From Marinimicrococcus sp033875255 (GTDB lineage: Bacteria > Pseudomonadota > Alphaproteobacteria > Geminicoccales > Geminicoccaceae): 60,020 nucleotides of DNA. The translations under genes were made by a program, and so were the position numbers. Under the pieces are notes generated by a model that was given only the letters and a program-made list of their open reading frames with translations, had not been told where the DNA came from and made no database searches. The stretch is taken from positions 1-60,020 of the forward strand of contig JAWZSN010000031.1 in NCBI GenBank assembly GCA_033875255.1, written 5' to 3'. This document shows, in pieces, positions 35,765 to 44,640 of the stretch (its first letter is position 1; the number at the start of each line of letters is the position of its first letter).

Positions 35765-37774
35765 TCAGCCGCCGATCATGCCGCCGTCGTCGCGGGTGAT
35801 GGCCACCACCGAGGGTCGTGGCGGCATGCCCTCGGCGAAGTCGGGCCAGCGGGTCGACGGGGTCTCGAAGGTCGAGGACATGTCACCCGATTCCGCAGGA
35901 TGCTGGACCGCCACGAAGAGCGTGCTTCCATCCGGCGTGAACTCCGGCCCGCACATCTCCGCGCCTCTGGGGCAGGCGAAGAAGAACTTCACGTCGCCGC
36001 GCCGCGGCCCTTCCAGCTCGCAGGCATACATCCCGTCGGGAATGTCGTTCTTCGCCTGCGAGCTCCCCTGGTCGGTGGAGATCCACAAGCGCCCCGCCGG
36101 GTCGAACGCGCAGTTGTCCGGCGAGGAGAACCACGTGTCGGTTCCCTCACCATAGCGCGCGCCGCTCTCCGGCTCGGCCGGGTTGCCGGCCATGAGGAGG
36201 ATCTCCCACTGGTAGCGCTCGGCGGTGTGGTCGGCCTCGGCCCCCTCGCCGCCGGGAGGGATCAGCTCCAGGACGTGGCCGTGCCGGTTGGGGCCGCGCG
36301 GGTTCACCGCGTCCACCTGCTCGGGCTTGCGCCGCGAGTTGTTGGTGAGCATCACGTAGACCCGCCCGTTGACCGGGTTGGGCTCCACGTCCTCCGGCCG
36401 GTCCATGGGCGTGGCACCTAGAAGATCGGCCGCCCGCCGGGTCTCGATCAAGACGTCGGCCTGGCTTTCAAAGTCGTTCTCGGCTGTCAGCGGGCCCTGA
36501 CCGAAGACCAGCGGCAGCCAGATCAGACCCTCCTCGTCGAACTTCGCGACGTAGAGCGTGCCGTCGTCGAGCAGGGTGCCGTTCTCGAGCCCGCGCGCCG
36601 GGTCGAATTTCCCGCCCGAGACATAGCGGTAGAGATAGTCGAACCGCTCGTCGTCGCCCGAATAGAACACCACCCGCCCGTCCTTGTTGACGAAGCTGGT
36701 TGCCCCCTCGTGCTTGAAGCGGCCGAGCGCCGTCCTCTTCACCGGCACCGACTGCGGGTCGTAGGGGTCGTACTCCACCACCCAGCCGAAGCGGTTGGGC
36801 TCGTTGGGCTCCTTGGCGAGATTGAAGCGGTCGACGCTCTTCCACCAGGGATAGCGGGCCTTGGCCTTGACGCCGTAGCGCTTGTGGTTGCGGGCCTCCG
36901 GCGCGTTCTCCGGATCACCGCCGCCGAAATAGCCGTGGAAGTTCTCCTCGGCCATCAGCACCGTGCCCCAGGGGGTCTTGCCGCCCGCACAATTGTTGAT
37001 GGTGCCGAAGACCTTCTCGCCGGTGGGATCGTAGCCGGTCCTCATCCGCTCGTGCCCGGCGGCCGGGCCGGCGATGCGCATCTCGGTGTCGAGCGTGATG
37101 CGCCGCGCATACTCGCTGTCTGGCACCATCTTCCAGCGGCCGTTCTCCTTGACGACCTCGATGATCGAGCCGTTGTGGGCCATCATCTCGATGGCCGACT
37201 GCTCGGGCGTCTGCGCGTCGACGCTGGCAGTCTCGATGGCGTCGGCCTCCTTGCCCTTCTCCGCCTGCTGGCCGGCATCGACCCGGGTCCAGCCCGGGAA
37301 CATCAGCTCGGGTGCAGTGTACTCGTGATTGACGTGCAGCAGGCCGTGCGTCGAGTCGTCCGAGCCGCGCGGCAGCGGGAAGTAGGCGAGATAGTCGCAG
37401 TTGTAGCCGAACTGTCCGGCCTGGGCTGCGGCGGTCTGGTTTTGCGGATCGAACGCCGGCGCATCCGCCAGAATAGGATCGCCCCAGCGCGCGAGGATGT
37501 CGGCGCTGTGGCCGGGAGCCAGCTGGATGTCGTCGGTGATCTTGTGGGGCGGCGACTGGAAATCGAGCGGCCGGGTTCCGTCGGCCGCGAGCGCGAAGCG
37601 GCTGGTCATCAGCCCGCTCGCGATGGCCGTGCTGACGAAGCCCTTGAGCACCGTGCGCCGCGCCATGCGGCGCGCCGCCACCTCGACCAGCGGCCGGTTG
37701 GCCGAGCGGTTGGAGCCCAGATCGTCGTCGTCGGCGATCTCGACCGGCTCGTAGCGCTTGTCCAGCGTCGTCAT
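35765..37774 (-). CDS. PhoX-type (DUF839) exported alkaline phosphatase, second copy
   Basis: This 669-residue paralogue has the Tat signal ARRTVLKGFVSTAIASGLMT. It carries the same core motifs as its neighbour: RWGDPILADAPAFDPQNQTA, HGLLHVNHEYTAPELMFPG, NNCAGGKTPWGTVLMAEENF, EYDPYDPQSVPVKRTALGRF and RAADLLGATPMDRPEDVEPN. A 20-residue acidic insert (near VDAGQQAEKGKEADAIETAS) distinguishes it. ATG 37774 was chosen for GGGAGG 6 bases upstream. The pair probably arose by tandem duplication. Different inserts suggest some divergence in specificity. Confidence 0.9.
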   Translation of the reverse strand: MTTLDKRYEPVEIADDDDLGSNRSANRPLVEVAARRMARRTVLKGFVSTAIASGLMTSRFALAADGTRPLDFQSPPHKITDDIQLAPGHSADILARWGDPILADAPAFDPQNQTAAAQAGQFGYNCDYLAYFPLPRGSDDSTHGLLHVNHEYTAPELMFPGWTRVDAGQQAEKGKEADAIETASVDAQTPEQSAIEMMAHNGSIIEVVKENGRWKMVPDSEYARRITLDTEMRIAGPAAGHERMRTGYDPTGEKVFGTINNCAGGKTPWGTVLMAEENFHGYFGGGDPENAPEARNHKRYGVKAKARYPWWKSVDRFNLAKEPNEPNRFGWVVEYDPYDPQSVPVKRTALGRFKHEGATSFVNKDGRVVFYSGDDERFDYLYRYVSGGKFDPARGLENGTLLDDGTLYVAKFDEEGLIWLPLVFGQGPLTAENDFESQADVLIETRRAADLLGATPMDRPEDVEPNPVNGRVYVMLTNNSRRKPEQVDAVNPRGPNRHGHVLELIPPGGEGAEADHTAERYQWEILLMAGNPAEPESGARYGEGTDTWFSSPDNCAFDPAGRLWISTDQGSSQAKNDIPDGMYACELEGPRRGDVKFFFACPRGAEMCGPEFTPDGSTLFVAVQHPAESGDMSSTFETPSTRWPDFAEGMPPRPSVVAITRDDGGMIGG

Positions 37775-37890
37775 TCGTTGCCTCCCTTGTTCTTGCCGGC
37801 GGAACGGGTACCGGACAATGAAACCCAACCCGCCGGCGGGAGCAAGGGTGGGAGGCGCCGCCGGAAGCTATATCGGGGCGCGGCGGCCGG

Positions 37891-39021
37891 CTAGCGCAGG
37901 GTGAACCGGACCAATGCCTTGCGGTCGATCTCGATACCGAGGCCGGGCCGCGTCGGGACGTCCACCCAGCCATCGCTATGCTCGAGGGGCTCGGCCAGGA
38001 CCGCCTGGCGGAAGGGATGCTCGGTGCGGTCGAACTCGAGCATCGGCTCCACCGGTCGATGCACCGGCGGGTTGCTTGGGAGGACCGCGAGGAACTGCAA
38101 TGCCGCCGCGAGGCCGATGCCGGTGCCCCAGACGTGCGGCACGCAGCGTACGCCGAAGGCCGCCGCCATGTCGGCGATCTTCTTGCCCTCGGAGAGCCCG
38201 CCCACGCCGCACAGATCCGGCTGGACGACGTCGAGCGCCCGGCGCGTGAAGAGTTCGCCGAAGTCCCAGCGGGTGAAGGAGCACTCCCCACCCGCCACCG
38301 GGACCGGCTGGAGATGGCGCAGCTCGGCGTAGCCTGCCACGTCCTCGGGCACCACCGGCTCCTCGAACCAGCCCACGTCCAGCTCGGCCAGCGCCCGCCC
38401 GAGCCGCGCCGCGTGGGCCACGTCGTAGCCGTGGTTGGCGTCCACCATGAGCCCCACCTCCGGCCCGATCGCTTCGCGCACCGCCTTCGCGTTGCGCAGG
38501 TCCTCGGCGATGCCGAAGCCCACCTTGAGCTTCACCGCAGCGAAGCCTTCCGCCGCGTAGCCGCCGGCCTCCTCGGCCAGATACTCGACGGGATCGCCCT
38601 CGAAGCGCCGGTAGAGGCCGGTGGCGTAGGCGCGCACCCGCTCGCGGATGGGTCCGCCCATGAGCCGGTGGACCGACTGGCCCAGGGCCTTGCCCTTGAT
38701 GTCCCAAAGGGCGATGTCGATACCCGAGAGTGCGGCGATGACGATGCCGCGCTGGCCCTGGTCGCGGAACGCGTTGTGCAGCTTCTGCCAGAGCCGCTCG
38801 GTGGCCAGCGCGTCCTCGCCCGCGAGAAGCCCCGCCATGGTCTCCACCATGGCAGCGGTCGGCCTGACATAGCCGTAGCACTCGCCCCAACCTGTCACCC
38901 CGTCCTCGGTGGTGATCTCCACGAGCACGCTCTGGCGCCGGTCGGCCTGCGAGAACGACCAGGCGAACGGCCTTTCCAGCGGCGCCTCGAGAATGTGCGC
39001 CTGTACCGAGCGGATCTTCAT
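37891..39021 (-). CDS. Mandelate racemase/muconate-lactonizing enzyme family protein
   Basis: The 376-residue enolase-superfamily enzyme has the capping domain (ITTEDGVTGWGECYG, IDIALWDIKGKALGQ) and the barrel with the K-x-K base (AAVKLKVGFG). Metal ligands lie in MVDANHGYD, WFEEPVVPED and AGGECSFTRWDF. A late HVWGTGIGLAAAL carries the second-face histidine. These fit an acid-sugar dehydratase or racemase acting by abstraction of an alpha proton; the exact substrate cannot be read from sequence. ATG 39021 follows AGGAGGAGG. A P450 gene lies 55 bases upstream on the same strand, possibly co-transcribed. Confidence 0.9.
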   Translation of the reverse strand: MKIRSVQAHILEAPLERPFAWSFSQADRRQSVLVEITTEDGVTGWGECYGYVRPTAAMVETMAGLLAGEDALATERLWQKLHNAFRDQGQRGIVIAALSGIDIALWDIKGKALGQSVHRLMGGPIRERVRAYATGLYRRFEGDPVEYLAEEAGGYAAEGFAAVKLKVGFGIAEDLRNAKAVREAIGPEVGLMVDANHGYDVAHAARLGRALAELDVGWFEEPVVPEDVAGYAELRHLQPVPVAGGECSFTRWDFGELFTRRALDVVQPDLCGVGGLSEGKKIADMAAAFGVRCVPHVWGTGIGLAAALQFLAVLPSNPPVHRPVEPMLEFDRTEHPFRQAVLAEPLEHSDGWVDVPTRPGLGIEIDRKALVRFTLR

Positions 39022-39076
39022 GGCTTGCCTCCTCCTGCGATGCCTGCCTCGCACGCCACCGCAGGAGCGGCAAGCA

Positions 39077-40465
39077 TCAGGCTCGGCGCGCGAGCCGGAA
39101 GGGCGGCCTGTGGTCGGGATAGATGGTCACCACCCCCACCGGCAGCACCCGCCCCCGCCGCGCCGTGGTGATCCGGTAGCGCCGCACCGTCTCGGAGAGC
39201 ACGATGGTCGCCTCCAGCAGCGCGAATTGGGCGCCGATGCAGACCCGCGGGCCGACGCCGAACGGCAGGTAGGCGAAGCGCGGCGGCGGCGGGGCGTCCG
39301 GCAGGAACCTCGCCGGGTCGAACCGGTCGGGCTCGCGCCAGAGCTTGCGGTGGCGGTGCAGCACCCAGGGCGCCACCACCATGAGCGAGTCCGGCGGCAC
39401 CTCGCGGCCGCCTACCGTGTCGGCCTCCCGCGCGGCGCGCACGATGGTGAAGGCCGGTGGGTAGAGCCGCAGCGCCTCCTGCACCACGGCCCGCGCCAGC
39501 GGGAGGCGCGCCGCCGCCTCCTGTGCGTTCTCCGGAGCGAGCCCGCCCGCATCGGCCTCCGCCGCCACCGCCTCCTGGACGTCCGGCGCCAGGGTGAGCA
39601 GCCAGAGCGACCAGAAGAGAGCCAGTGCCGTGGTCTCGTGGCCGGCGATGATGAGGGTGGCGATCTGGTCGCGCAGCTCGCCCTGCGCGAACCCCTCGCC
39701 GCCGGCAGGTGCCGCCAGGAGGTCGAAGAGGTCGCGGGGAGGATCGGCCGTGCCGCGCGCCGCCCGCTCGGCGATCACCGACTCCACCACCCGGCCGAAG
39801 CCTGCGCCGAGGCGGCGGCGCACCCAGTCGCGCGGCGTGGTGATGCCGGCGGGCAGCACGAAGTCGAGCGGCCCCGGCCGCGCAGCGCGGACGCCGTAGC
39901 GCTCCACGGCGGCGCGCAGGGCGTTGGTATGACGCGCCATGGACTGCGAGAACAGCGCCTCGCCGGCCACCTCCAGCGTCAGGTGCTGGACGAAGCCCAG
40001 AAGATCGACCGCCCCCAGCCCCTTGTGCGCCAGCGCGTCGAGCCGTGCGGCGGCGAGCCTCGCCGCCACCTCCGCCACCACCTCGAGGCTGCGCGGCGCG
40101 AAGGCCGGGGCGGCGGCACGCCGCTGCCGCTTCCAGCGCTCGCCCTCGGCCAGGAACAGGCCGTCGCCGATCATCGGGTGGAGGATGCGGACGGTGGCCG
40201 GCGTGCGCCCGTAATTGGCGTGGTTGTCGACCAGCACCCGGCGGATCGCCTCAGGATCGTTCAGCAAAAAGCTCTGCCGGCCGAGGAACGGACGCGAGAC
40301 GATGTCGAGTTCGTAGGCCGGCGCGCCCCAGGTCACCAGCGCGTTGCGGCGAAGCTGGAGAAGCAGCCGCCACAAAGGCTGCTCGCCGGTCCACGGCCGC
40401 GGACGCGGCGGCTCCACCGGCGCGAAGCGCAACGCGGCACTGGTGGGGGCAGAGGCAAGGTCCAT
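39077..40465 (-). CDS. Cytochrome P450
   Basis: The 462-residue haem-thiolate monooxygenase has the I-helix AGHETT (274-279), the K-helix E-A-L-R (330-333) and the haem loop FGVGPRVCIGAQFA with Cys409 as axial ligand. There is no membrane anchor, so it is a soluble bacterial P450 needing separate redox partners, none of which lie nearby. The sequence resembles the CYP4/CYP102-like branch that oxidises fatty acids or other hydrophobic substrates. ATG 40465 follows GGAGGAGAG; the longer upstream frame is not supported. The substrate is unknown. Confidence 0.93.
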   Translation of the reverse strand: MDLASAPTSAALRFAPVEPPRPRPWTGEQPLWRLLLQLRRNALVTWGAPAYELDIVSRPFLGRQSFLLNDPEAIRRVLVDNHANYGRTPATVRILHPMIGDGLFLAEGERWKRQRRAAAPAFAPRSLEVVAEVAARLAAARLDALAHKGLGAVDLLGFVQHLTLEVAGEALFSQSMARHTNALRAAVERYGVRAARPGPLDFVLPAGITTPRDWVRRRLGAGFGRVVESVIAERAARGTADPPRDLFDLLAAPAGGEGFAQGELRDQIATLIIAGHETTALALFWSLWLLTLAPDVQEAVAAEADAGGLAPENAQEAAARLPLARAVVQEALRLYPPAFTIVRAAREADTVGGREVPPDSLMVVAPWVLHRHRKLWREPDRFDPARFLPDAPPPPRFAYLPFGVGPRVCIGAQFALLEATIVLSETVRRYRITTARRGRVLPVGVVTIYPDHRPPFRLARRA

Positions 40466-40622
40466 GGCCACTCTCCTCCGGACCCGGCAAACGCGGTCCG
40501 AGCCCTCCAAGCTAGCCTCCCCCGCACCGATGCCAAGAGCGGCGGGTCGCCGCCGCCTTCCGCATCGCCCACCTGCCGCAGGCCTGCTTGCCAGCGCGCG
40601 AGGATCGCCTAGCCTTGCCGCC

Positions 40623-41063
40623 ATGCAGCTCCTCCTCCCTCTCCTGGGCGTGCTGGCCGGCGCCCTGCTCTCCGTCCAGGCAGGCGTCAACGCCCAGCTC
40701 TCGCGCGGGCTGGGCAGCCCGTTCCTGGCGGCTCTCGTGTCCTTCGGCGTCGGCACGCTCGGCCTCGCCGCCTTCGTGCTGGCGCTGGGCTCCGGCACGG
40801 CTGCGGGTTGGCGCACCCTGCCGCTCCACGTGTGGATCGCCGGCGGGCTGCTTGGCGCCTGCTACGTCTCTGCCAACATCTTTCTCGTCCCCAGGCTCGG
40901 CACCGCGGCGGTGATGAGCCTCATCGTCTGCGGCCAGCTCCTGGCGGCGCTGGCCCTCGACCATTTCGGCCTGCTGGGTCTGGCCGAAAGGGGGCTCGGC
41001 CCGGCACGACTGGCGGGCGCGGCGCTGCTGCTGGCGGGCGTGTTCCTGATCACCCGCAACTGA
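40623..41063 (+). CDS. DMT-family transporter of the YdcZ (DUF606) type
   Basis: The 146-residue protein has five hydrophobic segments. It matches YdcZ-like half-size transporters: LLGVLAGALLSVQAGVNAQL, ALVSFGVGTLGLAAFVL, GGLLGACYVSANIFLVPRLG and GAALLLAGVFLI. Such proteins may work as dimers in the inner membrane; substrates are mostly undefined. It is divergent from the P450 gene, 157 bases away, and uses ATG 40623. Confidence 0.85.
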   Translation: MQLLLPLLGVLAGALLSVQAGVNAQLSRGLGSPFLAALVSFGVGTLGLAAFVLALGSGTAAGWRTLPLHVWIAGGLLGACYVSANIFLVPRLGTAAVMSLIVCGQLLAALALDHFGLLGLAERGLGPARLAGAALLLAGVFLITRN

Positions 41064-41198
41064 GGGGCCCGAAGGCCCGCGTTCCTGCCGGCGCACCGGC
41101 TCACGCAGCGCGACACGACGCGCCATTGTCTTGCGTGCTGGTTGAATATAGCGGTGGCCCGTCGCGCAGTCGTGACGCGACGCCGGACCCGCCGCCAC

Positions 41199-42347
41199 AT
41201 GCGATATATTTCCTTCTCGCTGCTGCTTCTGTTCTCGGCGGCCTGTTTTTGTGTCTGGTTGCCAGACCGGGAGCGCCGGGAGGTTTTGCTCTTCGCCGGG
41301 GCGTTCCTTTCCTATGCCGTCGCCACGCTGTGCCAGATCGCCGCCGTGCCGCCCGATCCCGGTCACAACGCGCTGACGGCGGCGGCGCTCTACGCGGCAG
41401 GAGCCTTCCTCCTTCACCAGGGCATACTCGTGCGCTCACGGCGCGCCGTGCCGCTGACGGCGCAGGGCGTCATGCTCGCGGGCGTGGTGGCGGCGGTCTG
41501 GTACTTCCAGTATGTGGAGCCGAACCTGCTCCTGCGGGTCTGCGCCCTCAACCTGGGGCTCGCGGCGATTTATCTGCAGGCGGCATGGCACACGCGATTC
41601 CTGCTACGCGGCAACAAACGTGACCGCGTCCTGTTCTGGCTGCTCGTCGGCCTCGTCCTTCACTACATCCCGCGCATGCTCCTCACCACCGCACCCCTCG
41701 CCGGTGCGCCGGGCGACAGTCTCGCTCTCTTCACGGAATCGCACTTCTGGACCTGGGCGCAGTTCTCGCTCGCCGTTACCGGCGCGGCTGTGGGGCTCGT
41801 CCTGCTGGCGGTGACGGCAGCCGACATGATCGCCAGGCTAGAGCGGGAGCGGGACAGGGATCCGCTCACCGGGCTGCTCAACAGGCGGGGCCTGGAAGCG
41901 TGGCTGACGCGGAGGCGGGCCGAGGGCGCAGCCGGACGTCTCGCCGTCCTCGCCTTCGACATCGATCATTTCAAGCGGATCAACGACACGTTCGGCCATC
42001 GTGCCGGCGACGGGGTGCTGGCGGCAGTGGCGGGCACGATCGTCGCAACCATCTCCCGCGGCGCCTTGGGCCGCATTGGCGGCGAGGAGTTCGTCGTCCT
42101 GGTCGACGACGTGACGGCCGAGGGAGCCTTTGCCGCGGCCGAGCGCCTGCGCACCGCCATCGGACGGCAGCGCCTCGAGGGTCTCGCCCGGACCGAGCCC
42201 ATCACCTGCAGCTTCGGGGTCGCTATGCTGGAGCCCGGCGAGAGCCTGTGGGCGGCCTTCGAGCGCGCGGACCGGCTTCTCTATGCCGCCAAGCGGGCCG
42301 GGCGCAACCGCACCTTCGTCGAAGGCAGGCACCGGCCGGCCGCCTGA
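41199..42347 (+). CDS. Membrane-bound GGDEF-domain diguanylate cyclase
   Basis: The 382-residue protein has about seven N-terminal hydrophobic segments, starting MRYISFSLLLLFSAACFCVW. A GGDEF domain follows: RDPLTGLLNRRGLEAWL, FDIDHFKRINDTFGHRAGDG and the active-site GGEEF at GRIGGEEFVVLVDD. All catalytic residues are present, so it should make cyclic di-GMP from two GTP. No EAL domain and no obvious allosteric RxxD five residues before GGEEF are seen. A TTG at 41142 in the same frame would add 19 basic residues. Neither start has a good ribosome binding site. Confidence 0.9.
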   Translation: MRYISFSLLLLFSAACFCVWLPDRERREVLLFAGAFLSYAVATLCQIAAVPPDPGHNALTAAALYAAGAFLLHQGILVRSRRAVPLTAQGVMLAGVVAAVWYFQYVEPNLLLRVCALNLGLAAIYLQAAWHTRFLLRGNKRDRVLFWLLVGLVLHYIPRMLLTTAPLAGAPGDSLALFTESHFWTWAQFSLAVTGAAVGLVLLAVTAADMIARLERERDRDPLTGLLNRRGLEAWLTRRRAEGAAGRLAVLAFDIDHFKRINDTFGHRAGDGVLAAVAGTIVATISRGALGRIGGEEFVVLVDDVTAEGAFAAAERLRTAIGRQRLEGLARTEPITCSFGVAMLEPGESLWAAFERADRLLYAAKRAGRNRTFVEGRHRPAA

Positions 42348-42450
42348 ACCGGCGTCGGCGACGGCCGGTGGAACCCTCCCGCGCTGGAAGGTTGTTCTTC
42401 GGTGGCAAACGCTGCCCGGCAGGCAGCCTGCCAGGGCGAGGAGGTATAGA

Positions 42451-42927
42451 ATGTCATACGCGCGATTCCTCGCGATGATCGCAACCTCGACGATCGTGAT
42501 GTTCGGGCTGATGTATCTGAACACCTACGCCCTGGGTCACGTTCATTTCAGCGAGACGCGCGCCTTCATGGCCCTCTACATGGGCGCCGTGATGGCGGCG
42601 ATCATGCTGTCCTTCATGATGGGAATGTACGGCAGCGCCAAGGCCAATGCCGCGATCTATGCCGGCAGCGCCGTCGTGTTCGCCGCAGCCCTGTTCCTGG
42701 TCCGCAGTCAGGCCACGATCGGCGACGTCTCCTACATGCGGGCGATGATCCCGCATCACTCGATCGCGATCCTGACCAGCGAGCGCGCCGGGCTCGCGGA
42801 TCCGCGGGTGCGGAAGCTCGCCCAGGGCATCATCGAGGCACAGCGGCTCGAGATCGCCGAGATGAAGGCGCTGATCGCCGATCTCGAGGGCGGGCCGGCG
42901 GCGACGCCGGAGATCGACGGGAACTAG
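42451..42927 (+). CDS. DUF305 domain membrane protein
   Basis: The 158-residue protein has three membrane helices (ATSTIVMFGLMYLNTYALG, MAAIMLSFMMGMYG, AAIYAGSAVVFAAALFLVRS). A short DUF305 segment follows, with the conserved YMRAMIPHHSIAILTSERA and LAQGIIEAQRLEIAEMKALI. Methionine- and histidine-rich helices of DUF305 are often linked to metal, especially copper, handling, but function is not established. ATG 42451 follows GAGGAGG at 7 bases. It is 10 bases before the next gene, so the two are probably co-transcribed. Confidence 0.85.
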   Translation: MSYARFLAMIATSTIVMFGLMYLNTYALGHVHFSETRAFMALYMGAVMAAIMLSFMMGMYGSAKANAAIYAGSAVVFAAALFLVRSQATIGDVSYMRAMIPHHSIAILTSERAGLADPRVRKLAQGIIEAQRLEIAEMKALIADLEGGPAATPEIDGN

Positions 42928-42937
42928 GAGGCAGGCG

Positions 42938-43699
42938 ATGGCACGCACGAGCACGGGCGACAGGACCGCCACCCTCTACCGTATGGTGATGGAGGACCAT
43001 CTCTGCCCGTTCGGCCTGAAGGCCAAGGCGCTGCTCGAGCGCAAGGGGTTCCGGGTCGACGACCGCTGGCTGCGGACGCGCGGGGAGACCGACGCCTTCC
43101 AGCGCGAGCACGGGGTCGAGACCACCCCGCAGGTCTTCATCGGCGGCAGGCGGATCGGCGGCTACGACGCGCTTCGCGAGCATCTGGGCCAGCATGTCGG
43201 CAAGGAGGGCGAGACCACCTACCGGCCAGTGATCGCCATCTTCGCGGTGGCCTTCCTGATGGGCCTCGCGGCGAGCTGGGCTGCGTTCGGGACGGTTCTC
43301 ACGGTGCGGGCGCTGGAGTGGTTCGTCGCCATCTCCATGTGCTTTCTGGGCGTGCAGAAGCTCCAGGACGTCGAGAGCTTCAGCACGATGTTCCTGAACT
43401 ACGACCTCCTGGCGAGGCGACATGTCCGCTACGCCTATCTCTACCCCTTCGGCGAGACCCTGGCGGGCGTGCTGATGCTGGCAGGCGCCCTGCTCTGGAT
43501 CGCCGCCCCCGTGGCCCTCTTCATCGGTGCGGTGGGTGCGGTCTCGGTCTTCAAGGCGGTCTATATCGACCGGCGCGAGCTGAAATGCGCCTGCGTGGGG
43601 GGCAGCAGCAACGTCCCTTTGGGCTTCGTTTCGCTCACCGAGAACCTCATGATGGTCGCCATGGCCGTCTGGATGCCGCTGCGCATGGGCTTGGCCTGA
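42938..43699 (+). CDS. Glutaredoxin-MauE/DoxX-like fusion membrane protein
   Basis: The 253-residue protein joins an N-terminal glutaredoxin domain to four membrane helices of the MauE/DoxX-like redox group. In the glutaredoxin domain the active site is MEDHLCPFGLKAK, a monothiol Cys in place of CPYC, followed by TTPQVFIGGRRIGGYD. The redox group carries the ending ELKCACVGGSSNVPLGFVSL with a CxC pair. The fusion suggests electron transfer across the membrane to periplasmic thiols. It follows a DUF305 gene by 10 bases and precedes an FNT channel gene by 48. Partner and target are unknown. Confidence 0.85.
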   Translation: MARTSTGDRTATLYRMVMEDHLCPFGLKAKALLERKGFRVDDRWLRTRGETDAFQREHGVETTPQVFIGGRRIGGYDALREHLGQHVGKEGETTYRPVIAIFAVAFLMGLAASWAAFGTVLTVRALEWFVAISMCFLGVQKLQDVESFSTMFLNYDLLARRHVRYAYLYPFGETLAGVLMLAGALLWIAAPVALFIGAVGAVSVFKAVYIDRRELKCACVGGSSNVPLGFVSLTENLMMVAMAVWMPLRMGLA

Positions 43700-43747
43700 G
43701 ACGACGCCGGCGCCGCGGGCGCCTGCCGGAACAGCTGCGAGACGCCG

Positions 43748-44593
43748 ATGAACAAGCGCGACCGCGAGAACCTGCCCGAGGCCGAGGAAGAGCCCCGCCT
43801 CTCGCATCGCCAGAAGCACGAGGTCGACGAGCATCGCAGCCTCTCCTCGGTCTCGGTCTATGCCGTCGTCCGCGCCGAGGGGGCGGAGGAGCTCAAGCGG
43901 CCCGATTCCTCGCTGTGGTGGTCGGGCACGGCGGCCGGGCTGGGCATCTCGGCGTCGGTCCTGGCCGAGGGCATCCTCCACGAGAGCTTCAAGGGCCATC
44001 CCCGACAGGAGGCCATCGAGAATCTCGGCTACACCGTGGGCTTCGCGCTGGTCATCCTGGGCCGGCTGCAGCTCTTCACCGAGAACACCATCACCGCGAT
44101 CCTGCCGCTCCTGGCAAAGCCGTCGCTGCGCATGCTCAAGGCCACCGCGCGGCTTTGGGGCATCGTCTTCGCCGCCAACCTCACCGGCACGTTCCTCACT
44201 GCCCTGGTGACCCTGCAGCTGGGCACCGCCACGCCCGAGCACGTCGCCGCCATGCTCGAGGTCTCGAGGCACTTCGCCGATCACACGCCCTGGGAAGCCA
44301 TGACCCTGGGCATCCCGGCCGGCTTCTTCATCGCCGCCCTCGTCTGGATGCTGCCCTCCTCCAAGGGCTTCGAGCTCCTCGTCATCATGCTCATGACCTA
44401 TCTCATCGCCATGGGCGGTTTCACCCACGTCATCGCCGGCTCCACCGAGGCCTTCCTGCTCCTCCTCGACGGGCAGATCGGCGTGTCCCAGGCCCTGCTC
44501 GGCCTGATCGCGCCCACCTTCATCGGCAACGTCCTCGGCGGCACCGGCCTCTTTGCGGTTCTGGCCTACGGGCAGGTGAAAGAGGAGATCTGA
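43748..44593 (+). CDS. Formate/nitrite transporter family (FNT) channel
   Basis: The 281-residue inner-membrane protein has a long charged N terminus (EVDEHRSLSSVSVYAVVRAE) and about six helices. FNT features include SLWWSGTAAGLGISASVLAE, GYTVGFALVILGRLQLFTEN, NLTGTFLTALVTLQLG and GGTGLFAVLAYGQVKEEI. FNT pentamers conduct small monovalent acids such as formate, nitrite or hydrosulfide. This branch, with the RLQLFTEN motif, is poorly characterised and the substrate is unknown. It is the last gene of a run with the DUF305 and glutaredoxin-MauE genes, and copy B of the terminator-like repeat follows. Confidence 0.88.
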   Translation: MNKRDRENLPEAEEEPRLSHRQKHEVDEHRSLSSVSVYAVVRAEGAEELKRPDSSLWWSGTAAGLGISASVLAEGILHESFKGHPRQEAIENLGYTVGFALVILGRLQLFTENTITAILPLLAKPSLRMLKATARLWGIVFAANLTGTFLTALVTLQLGTATPEHVAAMLEVSRHFADHTPWEAMTLGIPAGFFIAALVWMLPSSKGFELLVIMLMTYLIAMGGFTHVIAGSTEAFLLLLDGQIGVSQALLGLIAPTFIGNVLGGTGLFAVLAYGQVKEEI

Positions 44594-44606
44594 GGGGGTC
44601 GGCCCG

Positions 44607-44640
44607 AGGCGCTGCGCGCGCCTGTCCTCTCTCCTTGTCA
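44607..44640 (+). terminator. Terminator-like dispersed repeat, copy B
   Basis: AGGCGC-TGCGC-GCGCCT (44607-44623) is followed by GTCCTCTCTCCTTGTCAG. It lies 14 bases after the FNT gene, in plus orientation. The tail ends TTGTCAG, as in copies D and E. Confidence 0.6.
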
